A DNA stretch of 64,000 nt from Nannochloropsis oceanica (Eukaryota; Sar; Eustigmatophyceae; Eustigmatales; Monodopsidaceae): contig CP038117.1 in the NCBI GenBank assembly GCA_004519485.1, positions 682,001 through 746,000 of the forward strand. Reading direction: 5' to 3'. A model generated the notes under the pieces. It ran no database searches. It saw only the letters and a list, made by a program, of their open reading frames with translations, and had not been told where the DNA came from. The position numbers and the translations under genes were made by a program. Positions 23,960-37,718 of the stretch are shown here, piece by piece (position 1 is the first letter of the stretch; each line of letters starts with the position of its first letter).

Positions 23960-26900
23960 CTACTCATCGCTATCATCCACATCCACAGGCTGTCTATTTC
24001 TCGCCGCCCCTCCTCCTATCGACCTCCCCCGCTTGCTGGATCCCCCTCCTCCCCCAGCCATCCCCCTCTTCCTCCTCGCCGCCTCCAGAAACCCTTTCAC
24101 GCTCCATTTATCAAACGGCAGCAATTCCGGCGCATTGAACACAAACAAGACAGTGACATGTTCCATCTCCATGGCAGTCAACCCCGGTAGTAATTTAGGA
24201 GTCACCAAAAAATACTGGACGTTCGCCGAATTCGCCACGATCCTGGAAAAGACCAACCGCTCATTCCGCTCATCCATCCCCTGATTTATCTCATCCACCG
24301 CCCGAAACGGACTCGCCACCGTGCTCTGGAGCCCCATCAAAAACAGAATTGTCGACACCGACCTCTCCCCCCCCGACTGCACTTTGGCCTGCAATGGCTG
24401 CAACGTCGTGCCCTCCCGAAACCGGACCCGTAGGACCAAACCCCACCGCTCGTAATCATCAGGCTCCTCCGCCAAGACCACCTCCCCCTCACAGCCCATC
24501 TGCCGCATGTACTCGCCGAACCTCATGTGCAGTTTGGCCACCAAGGGCTTCAAGGCATCTTTCCATTTCTTGGCCAGTTCGTCCACCCTCTTCTGACCCG
24601 AACTGCACGTCACCATGTGCTCCGCCAGCTCCTTCTCTCGAGCCGCCACCTGCTTCACCAACTCCTTGTACTGGGCAATCACTGCCGGGTTATCATAAAT
24701 CGATTCCGCGTGCTGCAATGCCTCCTCGTACATGTTCTGGCACTCTTCACACGTCTTTTTGTCCAACTCCCCCCCCAGCATATCAATCACAGACACATCA
24801 GCTTTCGGCCCTTTGAGCGGCACGTCCCTCTCCAAAATCCCTTTTGCTTTCTTTATCACCTCAATCAATGCCCGATAATCTCTATTCAACACCTCCAACT
24901 CCTCCTTCAACCCCTCATGTTTCTGACTTTGCTCTTTCAGCTCCTGGTCTGCCCCTCTTGATAAAGATTTCCCCATCGCTTGTGCCATCTTCCCCCCCAA
25001 ATTCCGCTCCCACCTTCCCACAAACGACACAACCTCCTCCGTGTGCTTGCACAACACGTCCACATACCCCTTCGCTGCCGCCTTCATCTTCTTTTCTAAG
25101 TCCGCCCGCTGTTGGCTAACGTCTATTTCCATCTCTGCCTCTATTTCTGCGAGCTTCTTTTCCAGCCTCTTCACAGTGTTCTGGACCCCCATCGCTTCCT
25201 TTATCCGAGCCTGCAGCTTCGACTGCTCCTTCTGCAACTTGGTCGCCTCCCTCCCTGCCGTGTTCTGCTCCTCCTCCCTGTCCCTGATCGCCGCCTGGAG
25301 CTTCGCTGCCTTCTCCATCCCCTCCGCAATCACCCTTTCGTACTCTTTCTGCTTCCTTGACAGCTCCCGCGCCTCCTCCTCATCTGTTGCCCCCTCTCCC
25401 AGTACCTCGGGCGGCTTGGACAGCTTCGAGGCCGTGGATAGTTTGTTCGAGTAATGACTGATAGTCCCTCTGTGCTGAACACACACCCCATCCTTCCGCT
25501 CTGTGTACACGACAGCACTCCCTCCCCCTTTTCCACCATCTCCACCTTGCCCACCGCTGCCGCCGCGGCGACAAAGTTGCTCGAGAAAGCCGTTGGCAAT
25601 CCGTTGTTCAGTGTGGTCGTTCCCGATGAGGACACGATGCACATTCGCTTGGGTGCACAGCGCGGAGAGGACCTGGTCGGGAGCATTAATGTGGTCAAGC
25701 ATGATGCCTTTGATACCCTCTTTCTCAAGCTGGGCCAAATCGCCGGGGTTGTAGAATTCCCGCTTGAGATCTTCGCGCCAACGAGATTCTGGGGAAGGGC
25801 AGGGGGGGAGAGAGGAAAGGGTTGTGTAAATGGATAAGCCAAAGTCACCCGAAAAACAAGGCCACAGCCAACCAGAGCCTGAACGCACCAGAGAAGCACT
25901 CTGCCCTTTATCACTTCCCCCCCCTCTCTCCCCAAAACCACTTACGCAGCTGCTGCACGACAATTTTGGCTTTCCGGTTCGTCTTCCATTCATCGACCAG
26001 GGTCTTCTTGTCCTCGTCATTTTCCACCACGAACGTCAGCTGCGTGGACGGGGTGCATTGCTGCTCCACCATCGCCGCCACCGCTCGATCCTCCACCGAC
26101 ATCTCAAGAATCAACGGCCCATACACCCTCCCTGAAAACCGCCCTCCATTCCAATGCACCCACTCATGTACCTCACAGGCTGTCCGGGCATTCGGCCCCA
26201 GATGCCGCGAGTGCTTCAATCGATTCAACCGCTGATTTTCCTGCCGCTCCTCATTCTTCTTTCTCTGCTCCAAATCATAAATTTCCTTGTTGACGTCATT
26301 CATATCCTGCTTCAACCTCCCAACCACCCTCCCCTTGTCGTCCTGTGTCCTTTTTGCATCCCGTCCCAACCGCGTGAGCTTCGCAATGCTATCCTTCATC
26401 TCCTCCACATTCACCGACGGCAGGGCCAAGGCCTCCTGCAGCTCCGCCTGGACCTTGCTTCGCTCTTTCTCCTTGAACGCCCGTCGTTGCTCAAGCTCTT
26501 CCACGGCCGCCCCTGCATCCTGCAATGCATCACTCGCCGGCTCCACTTTCCCACAGCAGGCATCGATTTTCGCCCTCCCTTTCTTCCAGAGCGCCTGTCC
26601 GTCCTTGACTAGGATGCCAGCACTCTCCACGAGCGCCCTGAATCCCTCCGCCCGTGTCGTGTAAGGCTGGATTGTCACTCCTGCAGCCTCTAACTCGTGC
26701 TCTTTGGCCTGTTTCTCGTCTCGAAGCTTCTTCGCTTGCAGTTGGTCCCGGCGGAAGACCATCCACGAATAGCATTTTTTCAACGTCTCGGCCTTGGCCT
26801 TGAGTCGCTCCTTCTCCTCCATCTTATCCTTGTCGCCCCTCAGACCCTCCCGACGCTCCAGCAGCTTTTTGAGCTCCTTTTCGCACGTTTCTTTCTCGGT

Positions 26901-27805
26901 GTCGCAGGTCTTGAGTGCGCTGTTTTGGGCAGTGGGAATGGTGGAGAGGAGGGTAAAAGAGGCAGAATCAATAAATGAACAAGAGTGGGGATGCATGGCG
27001 ATCTTGCAAAAAACGGAACCAACCACAATTTATATCTTCCCTATGCACTCTCTGGCCTGCCCCTTCTTCCATTAAAAAAGAAAGAGGGGGTGAACACGAG
27101 ACACAGAAAAGATCGAAACACCTCCGTACCACAGATCGTACAAGCTGCCCAGCTCTCGATTGAAACCCCTTTGACTTGTCCCTAACCCATGAAACAAAAA
27201 CCAAAAAACGTGAACGCATCCACACATACATCGCGTTCGTGCACGTACCGTTGCCGGGCGATGAGGTCCTCGTGCGTTGAAAACAGGTCAAAGCTCTCGG
27301 TACACACCACCTTTTCCGTCTCCATCAACAGCTTCTGCGGGTCCATCTCGGTAAACTTCCCCACCTTCTCCTGCGGTAAAAATGTGCATAGATTATTCAC
27401 CTGAATCCCCAGCTCCTGCACCTTTTGATGAACCAACGCCTGCGTGGCAACCTCCCCATTCAACTTGTACGACGACCGGTTGCTAGCCCGCTCCAAATCC
27501 CGGCGGATGACTATGGTTGGGTCCCCCTCTCGCTTTCCCTTCAGCTCAATCTCCATCCAGCCCTTTTCCTTGTCACGCATTACAAAGCAGCCAACACCGT
27601 CCCCGCGTTCCAGGGCATTCGCACTCGACCCTAGGCCCAGCGCAATAGCGCACAAAATCGTGGACTTGCCGCTCCCATTGGGCCCCACCACCACGTTCAA
27701 TCGGGGCCCCGGCCGCACCTCTGCGTCCGCGTATGTCAGAAAATTATGCATGCGGATGCGCAGAATCGAGCCTGGCTTGTAGTCTAAAGATGTAGGTGCC
27801 ACCAT
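23960..27805 (-). CDS. SMC5: Structural maintenance of chromosomes protein 5
   Basis: Exons 27805-27249, 26919-25946 and 25788-23960 join in frame (phases 2 and 1) to about 1119 residues, the usual SMC5 length. The N-terminal ATPase half has the Walker A VGPNGSGKSTILCAI and the SMC5 sequence LCTFLPQEKVGKF. Long coiled coils flank a hinge near residues 440-500 (RVYGPLILEMSVEDRAVAAM). The C-terminal half has the ABC signature SGGERSVSTILFLMGLQ and Walker B region PFRAVDEINQGMDERNE, both diagnostic of SMC5 rather than SMC6. SMC5 pairs with SMC6 and NSE subunits in DNA repair and chromosome segregation. It ends in a basic Gly/Ser/Lys tail. Head-to-head with the sterol glucosyltransferase gene. 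Confidence 0.95.
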
Positions 27806-28589
27806 GGCTGGTGCTTTCGTTTGGTGGGCGGGGAAGTGAGGAAGAGTGCTGTGTTCTGTGGCTCAGCGTGCCCGATTTTTTCGAGTTGGTTTCCTCGGAT
27901 GCCCCTGCCTGCCTTTTAATACCGCCCGGAGGCCTGCGTCGTAAGTGGTTGGAGTAAGGGGGGCGTGAGGGCGGTGAGTTTGCGTGTGCATAGCATTCAA
28001 GCACTACTGGGGCCTGGGGCCTCGGAGAGTAGAGATGTGATGATCAGAATGAAACCACGCCAAAAGCAAAAGACGTGCACCAGGAATTCTATCATTAACA
28101 ACACATCCGCTCTCACTGCCGCAATCATTGTGCCAGAGAAGCCCGCGGTGTACGAAAAGTGGGAGGTGGCGCAGTTGAGAACGACTTCTTCATCCTTTTT
28201 CGGGCGAAGAAAGCTTCGCGCCTTTCGAGTCCAAGGTGGGCACGTGAAGCCACCTCACCTGGCCCTCTCCTACCCTTGGGGGGAATCAGTAAGTTATAAC
28301 TTTCTTCCCGTTCTTTGATATTGACGCTGACGCGCTCGTATTATCCTCTTTCATCCGTAACTGTAGGCGTGAGGGGCTCACAAACCAAGGGGTCTCCACT
28401 CGAAGACCCACATCAAGCCACAGTTTCACATCAACCCCGGCGTCAGAAGCTAGGCCTCGACGTGTGTTAGTTCAACTACAATAAATACGCTTTGGCATGC
28501 CCACCACCTCTCCGCAGTTCGACAGGCCGTGTAGCTGCTGCGGCGTTCCTTGCTAGGCGCCAAGGCGGCGTCTTGTCTACTGACAGACC
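27806..28589. other. Divergent promoter region, SMC5 / sterol glucosyltransferase
   Basis: 784 bp. A 117-codon frame at 27965-28318 has no recognisable domain and is not called. No RNA gene seen. Confidence 0.4.
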
Positions 28590-31500
28590 ATGATGTCCTC
28601 AGTCTCCTCCCCGTCATCTCTCGAGGATGATGTGCCCCCCGCCTCGCAGCAACCACAGCAAGAAGAAGCGGCGGCCGCATCTACTCCTCCAGCCACCACC
28701 ACGTTGTCTGCATCAATCGATGCCAGGCCACCCACGATTTATCGCGACCTGGGCATGGAGGAAAGCCCTCAGCGGCGGGATCGGAGTGGCAGCACGGCCA
28801 GCAACAGCAGCGGAGGCGGTAGTGGGGGCATAAATGAAGGACTCCACACTCTCCCGCCCTCGCCATTTTCTTCTAGAATACCAGGGAATGTTGTGCCGCC
28901 GATGTCTTCATTCGTTTGGTCTTCTTCGTCCTCGTCTTCGGTGGTAGCGGCTGCTGTTGCTGTTGCCAGCAGTAGCATGGCTGAGGCTTCGATGCCGGGG
29001 CCGGAGGAGAGCAACACCTCGACCAGCACGCTGGACGGTTCTGTAGTCGCTCATGGCAGCAGTAGCACTTGTAGCATTAGGAGGGAAGCATCGCCTTTAT
29101 CACTACAAGAGCAAAATCAAGGGATGTGTATGGAGGAGGAGGAGGAGGAGGGGGAGGGGGAGGAGGAAGGGAAGGAGGAGGATGACGACGACGACTTTGT
29201 GCGGATAGAACCAGATATGCACCGAGGCCACGTGGAAGTTCGCGTCTTGAAAGAGGGCTGGTTGCAGAAGCAAAGCTTTCGTGTGGTGGATGGTCGTCCA
29301 ACCATATGGCGTCACTTTGCCTTTTGGAAACTACGGTATTTTGTCTTGGGCTCGGATGGGGTCTTGCGCTATTACAAAGACAAGGAGCTCCAGAAGTTCC
29401 GGCGGGCGATTCCACTGGCGGGGATGGAAGTGACAGATCATTTTTATGCGCCGGTGGATCATGATCAGATCATGGAGGGAGGAAAGGAGGAAGGGGAGGG
29501 GGGTTTGATGTCGAGTGTGACGATGATGGCGGCGGCGGTGGGCTCGGCGGAGGACCGGATGGCGGAAAAGGGGGGAAGGTGTCTGATTGTTCGTCCGAAG
29601 CAAATGCCACACCCTCTTACGAGGCGTCGGGCAGGGTCGAGTGGTGGGCAGTCGCAGCAGCAGAAGGAGTTGTTGTTGAAGGAAGAGGAGGAGATGAAGT
29701 TGCTCGCTCCATCGAAAGAGGATATGCAGGAGTGGCTTGCGGCACTCAGGGGTGAGGTGGAAGCGACCGAACGACAAGGGCAGACGCTATTCCACACGGC
29801 ATGGAGCTTGCTTCGGTCTTACGTCGATCGACCTCACGCAGAGGAGGAATGGGAGGACGGCGGGGAGCAGGGAGGACGGGTGGAGTCGGAGCGCAGCAAC
29901 AGCAGCGATTTTGTGCATGTGGAGGGGGAGGACGATCAAACCTCGCCACCGCCCTCCCACGCACCTTCTTGCCGCCAAGGACAGTCATCCTCCACCTCCA
30001 TCGGTGGGACGACTGCCGCAGCTGCTGCCGCTGCTGCGGACGTGAGCTTCGTTCCTCCCTCCGTCCCCATTCCGAGGATGAATGTGGTGATGATGGTGGT
30101 GGGCACGCGGGGCGACGTTCAGCCTTTCCTTGCCCTTGGTCAACTACTGCGGGCGCACGGGCATCGAGTGCGCTTAGCGACACATGCCATGTATCGCCCG
30201 CTAGTGGTGGAAGAGGCAGGGTTGGAGTTCTACCCGCTGGGGGGAGATCCTCTCAAGTTGTCTGCGTACATGGTGAAGACGTCTGGAAGGATTTTCCCTT
30301 TCAAGCTGCCTGGCCACGAGGAAATGATCAAAGACGTGCCGGAGCAAAGGGCGATGTTGTCGGAGATAATATTGAGCACCTGGCCGGCTTGCTCCGCCGC
30401 TGATCCCGATGACTCACTGAAGAGGGAGTTTCGAGCAGATGCGATCATCAGTAATCCGCCTGTGTACGGGCATGTACATTGCGCAGAGGCGTTGAACGTG
30501 CCATTGCACATCATGTTTCCCCAACCCTGGTCGCCGACGAAGGCCTTCCCGCACCCCTTGTCAGGCTTACCGTACCACGGGCATTGGTGCAAAGAGAATT
30601 ACTATTCATACTTGGTGGTGGACAAGTTTCTGTGGCTGGGAATCCAGGACATTGTGAATGAATTGAGGGTGGCGAGGTTGGGACTCTCGCCATTAAGGCT
30701 GGGCGAACATGGCGGAGACCTGCTCAATCGCCACCGAGTCCCCTTCGCCAAAATGTGGTCGCCCTGCCTGGTGCCCAAGCCAAAGGACTGGGGTCCGCAC
30801 ATCGACGTTGTTGGACATTTTTTTGGACCTCAGACCACCGGCACTCCGCCGGGGGCCGAGGCCTTGGAGGCATGGCTCCGACCAGCTGCCCCAGGACTTC
30901 CCCCCCCGGAACCTCCGATTTTTGTGGGGTTTGGGAGTATGGTCATTTCGGATGCTCGCTCCCTGGTGGCGATGATTTTAGAAGCGGCCCGCTTGACCGG
31001 AACGAGAGTCATCCTCCAATCCTCCTGGACGGAACTCCCCGTGCCTTCCTCCACGTCCTCATCCTTCACCCCGTCTTCGTCCTCCTCCAGCGATGTCTTT
31101 TCTATCGGAAATTGTCCCCACGATTGGCTGCTGAAACGCTGCTGTGCCGTCATTCATCACGGAGGTGCCGGCACCGTCGCCGCGGGCCTCCGCGCAGGGA
31201 AGCCGACGATGGTCTGTCCTTTTTTCGGGGATCAATTTTTCTGGGGCCAAATGGTACATCAGGCGCACGTGGGTGTGAGGCCTATTCCAGTCGTGCAACT
31301 GACAGCAGAGAAGCTGGCGGCGGCTTTCCAGGAATTGAGATCGCCGAGTTTGGTGGCGGCGGCGGAGATGCTGGCACAGCGATTGGCGAGGGAGGATGGG
31401 GCGAAGGAGGGGTTGAGAGCTTTTTATCGGCACTTGCCTGTGGAGGATATGGTGTGTGACGTGAGCTTGTTCATGGGAAAGCCGCTGTTGGCGCGTATAT

Positions 31501-32228
31501 TTTGTTCGACCTGTGGGTTGAAGATGTCAGCGGAGGCCCACGCGGCTGTACACGAATGCTCCTCCGAGGAGGGGCGGGAGGAGGGGGAGGAGGGGGTGTT
31601 GCTCTCGGAACATCATGATGTGCATGGATATTCAGCTATGGATTGGGCAAGCATGTTGGGGCCGAAGGACGCGACGGAGGGTTTGGTCCAAGGCCTCACC
31701 TCGCTGACGCACGAGTGTCTGGGAAGCATGGCTGGAGTCGTAACGGAGCCCGTGGTAGGGGCGCAGAAGACGGGGATGCGAGGAGCAGCGAGAGGTTTAG
31801 CATCAGGCTTGGCCAATCTGATAAGGAGGCCGATTCGGGGAGGTTTCATCTTTGTGGATAAAGTTACGGCGGGTGTGAGTAATCAGCTTCATCTCCAGCA
31901 GCACGGTGGGGGAAAGAGTTTGTCTTCCTCCCCTTCTTCAGTCTTGTCCTCCTCCTCATCCACGTCGCCACCGTCCACCACTTCCTGGCCTGGGGGGGAG
32001 AAGCGGGAAGGAGGGAGGGGAGGATCAGGAGGAGGGAAAGAGGGTGGCGTTGTTCTATCACCGGAGTTGGTGGCTGAGTTGAAGGCGGCTCAAGTGCAGG
32101 CGCTTCGATGTAAAAAAATGTTTTTAAGATTGAGTAAAGGGGATCCACGGTGTGTGCCCAAGGAGGGGGTGCTGCGTTTATTGGAGGACATGGGTGGAGG
32201 AGTAAAAAGCAGGAGCGGTAGCAGTAGT

Positions 32229-32262
<34 letters not shown>

Positions 32263-32699
32263 GCGGCTTCAGCGGTGGCAGCAGTGGGATTGGCGCAAGT
32301 TTGTCGTTTCATTTAGAGCAACAGCAACAGCAACTGCAGGAGACGAGGGTGTTGTCAAAAGCCTTACTTGATCGAATCGATGCGGTTGGCGCCGGCCACA
32401 TATCGTTCCAGCAGTTCTGTGTCCTCTTCAAAGCACTTCGACAGGGGGGGTTGTTACAGCAGCAGCAAGCAGAGAGGAGAGGAAGTGAGGGAGGTGATGA
32501 AGGTGCAGCTTCACTTATGGCTACGACGGTGGCAGCAACAGAAATGGCCGTAGCTGCAGCAACAGCAACAGCAACAGCAACAGCAGGACTTGGGAAGGTG
32601 GTGGGTGAAGCAGCAGCAGTAGTACCAGCAGTAGATATCGCTATAGCACCAATGGTGACCATGGTTGTAAGGGCCGGGGCAGAGCAAAGTAACAGCAGA

Positions 32700-32731
<32 letters not shown>

Positions 32732-33272
32732 TAGCAACAAGAGCAGCAAGAATACGGTGTTGGACTCCCTTATTTTTGACACGATCTTTTTAGATAAGAC
32801 GCCGCCAGGGCTTACATCTCCGGCGTCTCTTTCTCCTCTCACTTCTCCCTCGCTTCCGTCTTTTGCTTCAACTACTTGCATTCATGCTGCTGCAGAAGCA
32901 GTAGCGGAAGGAAGAAGGGGAGAGGGAGAAGAGGGGCCCGAAAGTGGGAAGGATCAAGAGCACGAGGGAGAAGACGGCTGCGACAGCGGCGAGAAAGCAG
33001 ACGAGGATACTCGGAGCCATGTTTCCTCTTCCTCCACTTCCTCCTCAGAATCCATGGAAGACATCGAGATTCAAGTCGAGTTACCTGCGGCCTCCGAGAA
33101 TACCACCAGCCAGGGAAGACGAGGGGGAGGAGGGGGGGAGGAAGCAAGAAAGGGCAATGTTCAAGGGGAGGAGAAGCGATCGGTGGTGGAGGAGAGAGAT
33201 GAGGACAAGGAGGAAAAGCATGTGGCGAATGCCAGAGCTGCTGCATTGTTTGCTGTTGTGGAGCGAGGATGA
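28590..33272 (+). CDS. PH-domain sterol 3-beta-glucosyltransferase (UGT80/Atg26/UGT52-like), 1560 aa
   Basis: A single uninterrupted frame of 1560 codons. Order: Ser/Ala-rich start; PH domain (about 213-390: GWLQKQSFRVVDG...RYFVLGSDGVLRYYKD, split by an acidic loop); GT1 glycosyltransferase (about 495-960) with MMVVGTRGDVQPFLALGQ at its N-lobe and the UDP-sugar site IHHGGAGTVAAGLRAGKP plus CPFFGDQFFWG in the C-lobe. Next, residues about 1015-1095 repeat GVVTEPVVGAQKTGMRGAARG, like the glycine-rich module found in UGT52 and at the VPS13/ATG2 C terminus. Two EF-hand-like stretches follow (near 1170-1200 and 1258-1285, RIDAVGAGHISFQQF), then Ser, Gln and Ala homopolymers. Expected activity: UDP-glucose + sterol to steryl glucoside at membranes. 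Calcium binding is only suggested. Confidence 0.9.
32216..32262 (+). repeat. AGC trinucleotide run coding poly-Ser
   Basis: An in-frame AGC repeat in the sterol glucosyltransferase, coding polyserine between the two EF-hand-like segments. A second AGC run lies at about 32697-32730. Slippage here would change length in multiples of three and is therefore tolerated. Confidence 0.85.
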
Positions 33273-34399
33273 GGGAGAATTATTATGAAAGGAAATCAAA
33301 AGAAAAGAAAGGAACGCTTTATGTCCGTGTATAGATGAAGAAAAAAAGGGGTGTATCTTCAATGTGTGTGGAAAGGAACCATGGGCGTGTATGTGGATGG
33401 TGAATGTGTAATATCAACGTGCTGGTAGGAATAATTGTGGACGAGCGGTAGAAGTAAAAACTCTTAATATATAAAATAAGAAACAAGAAACATATCCATA
33501 CAGATCCGGAGTCAGTACAAAAACTAAAAACATACACTTTTACATAGCGAGAGAGAAGGGGGGAAAATGTTAACAAACGTGTCGCGTGGCGAGCCCGGCC
33601 TGCGCCCATGCCCCGAGAAGATAGAGGGAAAGAATTAGAGGGAGTACTTGGAAAATGTGCACAATGACGTGTATGGATCGGTGAAAGAAGGGCAGGATGA
33701 AGTTATGGGGAGATGGGAAGTGCGTGAGAAAAAATGTGAAGGGCAGCAGCAGGATGTTTTTTGTACAGGATTTACACAGGGGCCTCTTTTGGATGTGTCT
33801 CATCGAGTCGATACGCAGTGTGAGCACGTAGATGGAAAGAAAAAAGGGGAAGAAGAAATTGAAAAAGCAAATCAAAGACACATTGCATGTAAATGTCAAT
33901 TAATTTCCTCGGAAAGCAAGCAATTTGTATAAGCCGTTGCAACGCCATGGCAGGCCCTTATATGACTGCTGCCCTGAGCACTGCTTGTGCATCGGCGTTC
34001 CTCGCACCGATTTTCTTCTCAGAGAAATTTCAACGCCAAGGCAGGGCCGTACCCCGACTGCTGTATGCATCACCCATGGTGCACCCATGCACCATTCCCT
34101 TGCTTCTTCCGTCCCCATACCCGGATTTCCGCGTCCATAAAATTGTCCGTCCGCCCTTTTCTGGGGGTTAGCTGTATTGGCTCCGACCGTGTATATAATC
34201 TCAACTTGTGATGCACAATTACGCTCCTGCACATTTACAGATCTCTCCCACCATCTCTTCATCCTGCGGGTGCCGTGGTCAGGCGTAACAAGGCACCCCC
34301 AAGGCGTGAATCGAAGGCACATACACTTACCGCGCGGCCGTCCAGTGCATTTTGACTTTTAAAAGACGATTGTATCCACATTCACGCGCGTGCAAAACC
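33273..34399. other. Intergenic, 1.1 kb
   Basis: 3' flank of the sterol glucosyltransferase and promoter of the BTB-Kelch gene. Open frames of up to 140 codons on the minus strand carry no motif. Nothing supported. Confidence 0.4.
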
Positions 34400-36870
34400 A
34401 TGAGCCGCATCGGCGGTCACCAAGGCGAGGGTGGTGCAAGCAGCGGTGAAGGTAGTTGCGGCCGCGGAGGTGGCCGAGTAACCATCACGACGGAGCCCCC
34501 CACGATTGATGTGAGTCTTTTGATGCTGTCCCACCAAACATAATTGCACCTCTGCAACCCACTAATATGCGTCTTTCTCTTCCCTCTCTCGCACAATTTT
34601 GAACGCACCTACAGTCCTCTGTCCGCTTGGAGGACGGAGAACAAGGAAACGACGACATGATTTCCTCGCCCTTGCCTCGAGGTTTGGCATCCCCCACCAG
34701 CGCGGCCGAAGCTACAGCAGCAGAAGCAGTAGATGTGCTGTCTTATAACTCAAGCCTGTGTCGGAAACGAAGGCGGGCGGCAGGCCGCAATGACAAGACT
34801 CTGCTCGACGACGGTGGCGGGGGGGGGGGGAGTGAGGACGGAGCCAATGCCTCGTCTTCCTCCCCCTTGTCCTCCTCCTCTTACTTGTCCCGAAGCCGCT
34901 CCCTACCCGTGTTGGTGGCGACACGACAGCACCACTATCACCATCAGCAGAAACAATTATTATTGCAGCCAACACCGACATACTTGCCGGCCACGGGGGA
35001 GTATGCGTCTGAGATGTTGCAATTAATGCGACGCTTGCGAGACAATGGAGCATTGTGCGATGTGATCGTGCGTGGAGATAAAGTGGAAGTAAAGGCACAT
35101 CGCTTAGTATTGGCGGCGGCGAGTGAGTATTTCCGGGCTTGTTTGACGGGACCGATGCAGGAGAGCTCGGATAAAGTGATCGCGCTTTCGGGGATAGATG
35201 ATGAGGCGTTGGGTGAGTTGATTAATTTCGCCTATTGTGGCCGGGTGTCCCTGACGGAGGAGACAGTGTTGGAGCTGCTGGTGGCTGCCAACAGGCTACA
35301 GATGCCGCAGGTGGTTACACAATGTTGTGATTTTCTGTTGCAGCGGATGGACTGTGGGAACTGTTTGACGATTTTGGGGATCGCGAATACGTATCATTGT
35401 TCGCATATGCGGACGAAGGCCGAGGCTTACATCCACCGGCACTTTGAATCGGTATATTTGGGCGAGGAATTTTTAGCCATGTCGCTTGAGCAACTTGTTC
35501 AGCTTTTGGCCAGTGACGCAGTGAGTGTATCGTCGGAAGAGATTATTTTTCGGGCGGCAGTCCGGTGGATGACCCATGCCTTTGAAACACGCCGCGCCCA
35601 CATCCTGCCCCTCCTCCGAACCGTCCGCCTGCAGCTCGTCCCTACCTCCTTTATTGCCGATGTCATCCACCAACATGACCTCGTCCAACAGTGCCCGGAA
35701 GCTCAAAATCTCCTCCTGCAAGCGTATAGATGGCATAATTCTGCCCGTTCAGACGCACGAAGGCAAGCGTTTCATTTTGTTCGACAACAGGCGATCCGTC
35801 GGGTGATTTATGCGATTGGCGGCGATGACGGACACGACGACCGCAACCCCTACTGCACCGTCATGAGTTTGGACATGCAGATGGGGATGTGGCGTAGCGT
35901 GGCACCGCTGCAGCAAAAGCGGTCGGTGTGTGGAGCGGCGGCGTTGGGGGGTAAGATTTATGTGGTGGGGGGTTACAATGGCGAGAGAGCTGTAGAGACT
36001 GTCGAGGAGTTCGATCCAAGCACAAATAGCTGGAGGAATGTCGCTAGTCTGAGTCAGAGACGCTGTTCGTGTGGTTGTGCTGTGTTGGATGGGCTGCTTT
36101 ATGTGGTGGGAGGGGTATGTGGGCCACTGGCTTTGAGTGAGGTGGAGAGGTATGACCCTGTGGTGGATGAATGGACAAGGATCTCCCCGATGCAAGATGG
36201 CAGGTCGGGGTGTGGGGTGGCGGAGTTGGGAGGGCTGATATACGCTGTGGGGGGGATAAGTGGGAATGGGGAGACCGTTTGTACGGCGGAATGTTTTGAT
36301 CCCAAGACGCAACGGTGGCAGAGTGTGCAAAACATGCATGAGGCGAGGAGGAGTTTTGGGTTGGCGGCGATAGGGGGCTTGTTGTACGCATGTGGGGGGA
36401 ATGATGGAGTGAATGATCTGAATTCGTTGGAGGTGTACAATCCGAGAACAAATCGATGGAAGCCCTCAGGGCCGATGAGGTATGCAAGGATGTATTGCTC
36501 CGTGGCGGTTTTGGATGGGAAACTTTACGCCGTAGGAGGGCTAGATGGCACGACCACCCTGGATGTGGTGGAGATGTATGACCCGGAAAGGGGCGCGTGG
36601 TGCGAGGTGCTGCCCAGGCTGGATCGTTCTGTGTGTGGGTGTGGGTTGGCTGTGATGGATTGTGTGGTGCGACCACTTATAGGGCAAGGGAAGGAGGGGG
36701 AGGAGGCGAAGGGGGGAAGGAGGGTGAAGGAGGGGATTTCGGACAGGAGGAGAAGAGTGAGGGAGGAGGGGGGGGGGGGAGGAAGAGGCGGGGGGGGGAG
36801 GAGGAGAAGGATGAGGAAGGGGAGGGTGAAGGAGAATAAGATGGAGGACGACGAGGACGACGAGAAGTGA
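34400..36870 (+). CDS. BTB-BACK-Kelch protein (KLHL-type cullin-3 adaptor)
   Basis: Exons 34400-34510 and 34615-36870 (donor GTGAGT, acceptor CCTACAG, phase 0) give about 788 residues. The BTB domain (about 178-290: LCDVIVRGDKVEVKAHRLVL, then LINFAYCGRV) is followed by a BACK domain (about 295-400) and six Kelch repeats (about 425-705), each with the Gly-Gly doublet (IYVVGGYNG, LYVVGGVCG, IYAVGGISG, LYACGGNDG, LYAVGGLDG). This is the animal-type KLHL layout; such proteins recruit substrates to CUL3-RING ubiquitin ligases. The last 60 residues are a Gly/Arg/Lys-rich tail ending in acidic residues, possibly nuclear. Ser-rich N-terminal extension of about 150 residues before the BTB. Confidence 0.93.
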
Positions 36871-37718
36871 GGACAAATGTGGCTGAGGCGATGGGTAGGA
36901 GGGGGGTGGCGGGGATGGAGCGGGGAATGCTTAAATTATCTGTTGTGATTTTTGTACAGAGATAGGATTTTCATTGTTATGTAGTCTCAACACGTGCGGG
37001 CAGATGGTGTGTGTGCTTGTGACATGCCATACACGAATGGTCGCACGAGGCGAAATAGGGAGTGAGTGTACATATGACAAAGGGAAGGAGGAGCGCGAGA
37101 ACGGATAAGAGAAAAATTGTGTGTGAAGAGTCAGAAAAGCAAGCCAGAGCGCCAGTGAAAGTTTTGCGATCAAGTCGTTGTGACTTCGTTGTCATATTTT
37201 GCTTGAATATGGCAGAGATAGAAACAAAAACACCAGAAGAAAAATACATGAATGCATACGCGACAGCTCCGGAAACCAACGTCTTGATCTCGTCTCCTGA
37301 ATCGATTTTATGTTTTTTCTCTCCTCCTTTAATTCCCTCATTTTTCTCCTTTTTGCGTGTCGCTTATGTACTCCACTCTCTCGCTGCCTACATCCGAATC
37401 TGCGCCGCTCCCGCGGGGTCGCTGATCATGATTATGATGATGACTATGACGATGCTGATAATCAGGATGCCTTGTCCTTCTACACCCCTCTTTTATTTCC
37501 TTCTTCGATATTTTCGTCTACTCTTCAAGGGGCACCGAAACACTTGCTGTGTCTCGCTCTTTTCATCTTTTCCCTCTCAACGTTCTAAGCATCTCTCTTT
37601 CAAAAGCAAGCACTCCGTAACAGCAGCCAAAATCTCGGCTGGTCGTTGGGAGGAAAACTCACTTGGATTACTCACTTTCCCCCCTCCTTGTGATTTTAAA
37701 GAAACCGATTCGATTTTA
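36871..37718. other. Convergent intergenic region
   Basis: Between the Kelch gene (plus) and the ML-cathepsin gene (minus). A 260-codon plus-strand frame at 37062-37844 overlaps the last cathepsin exon antisense and shows no family motif; I read it as chance. Confidence 0.45.
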
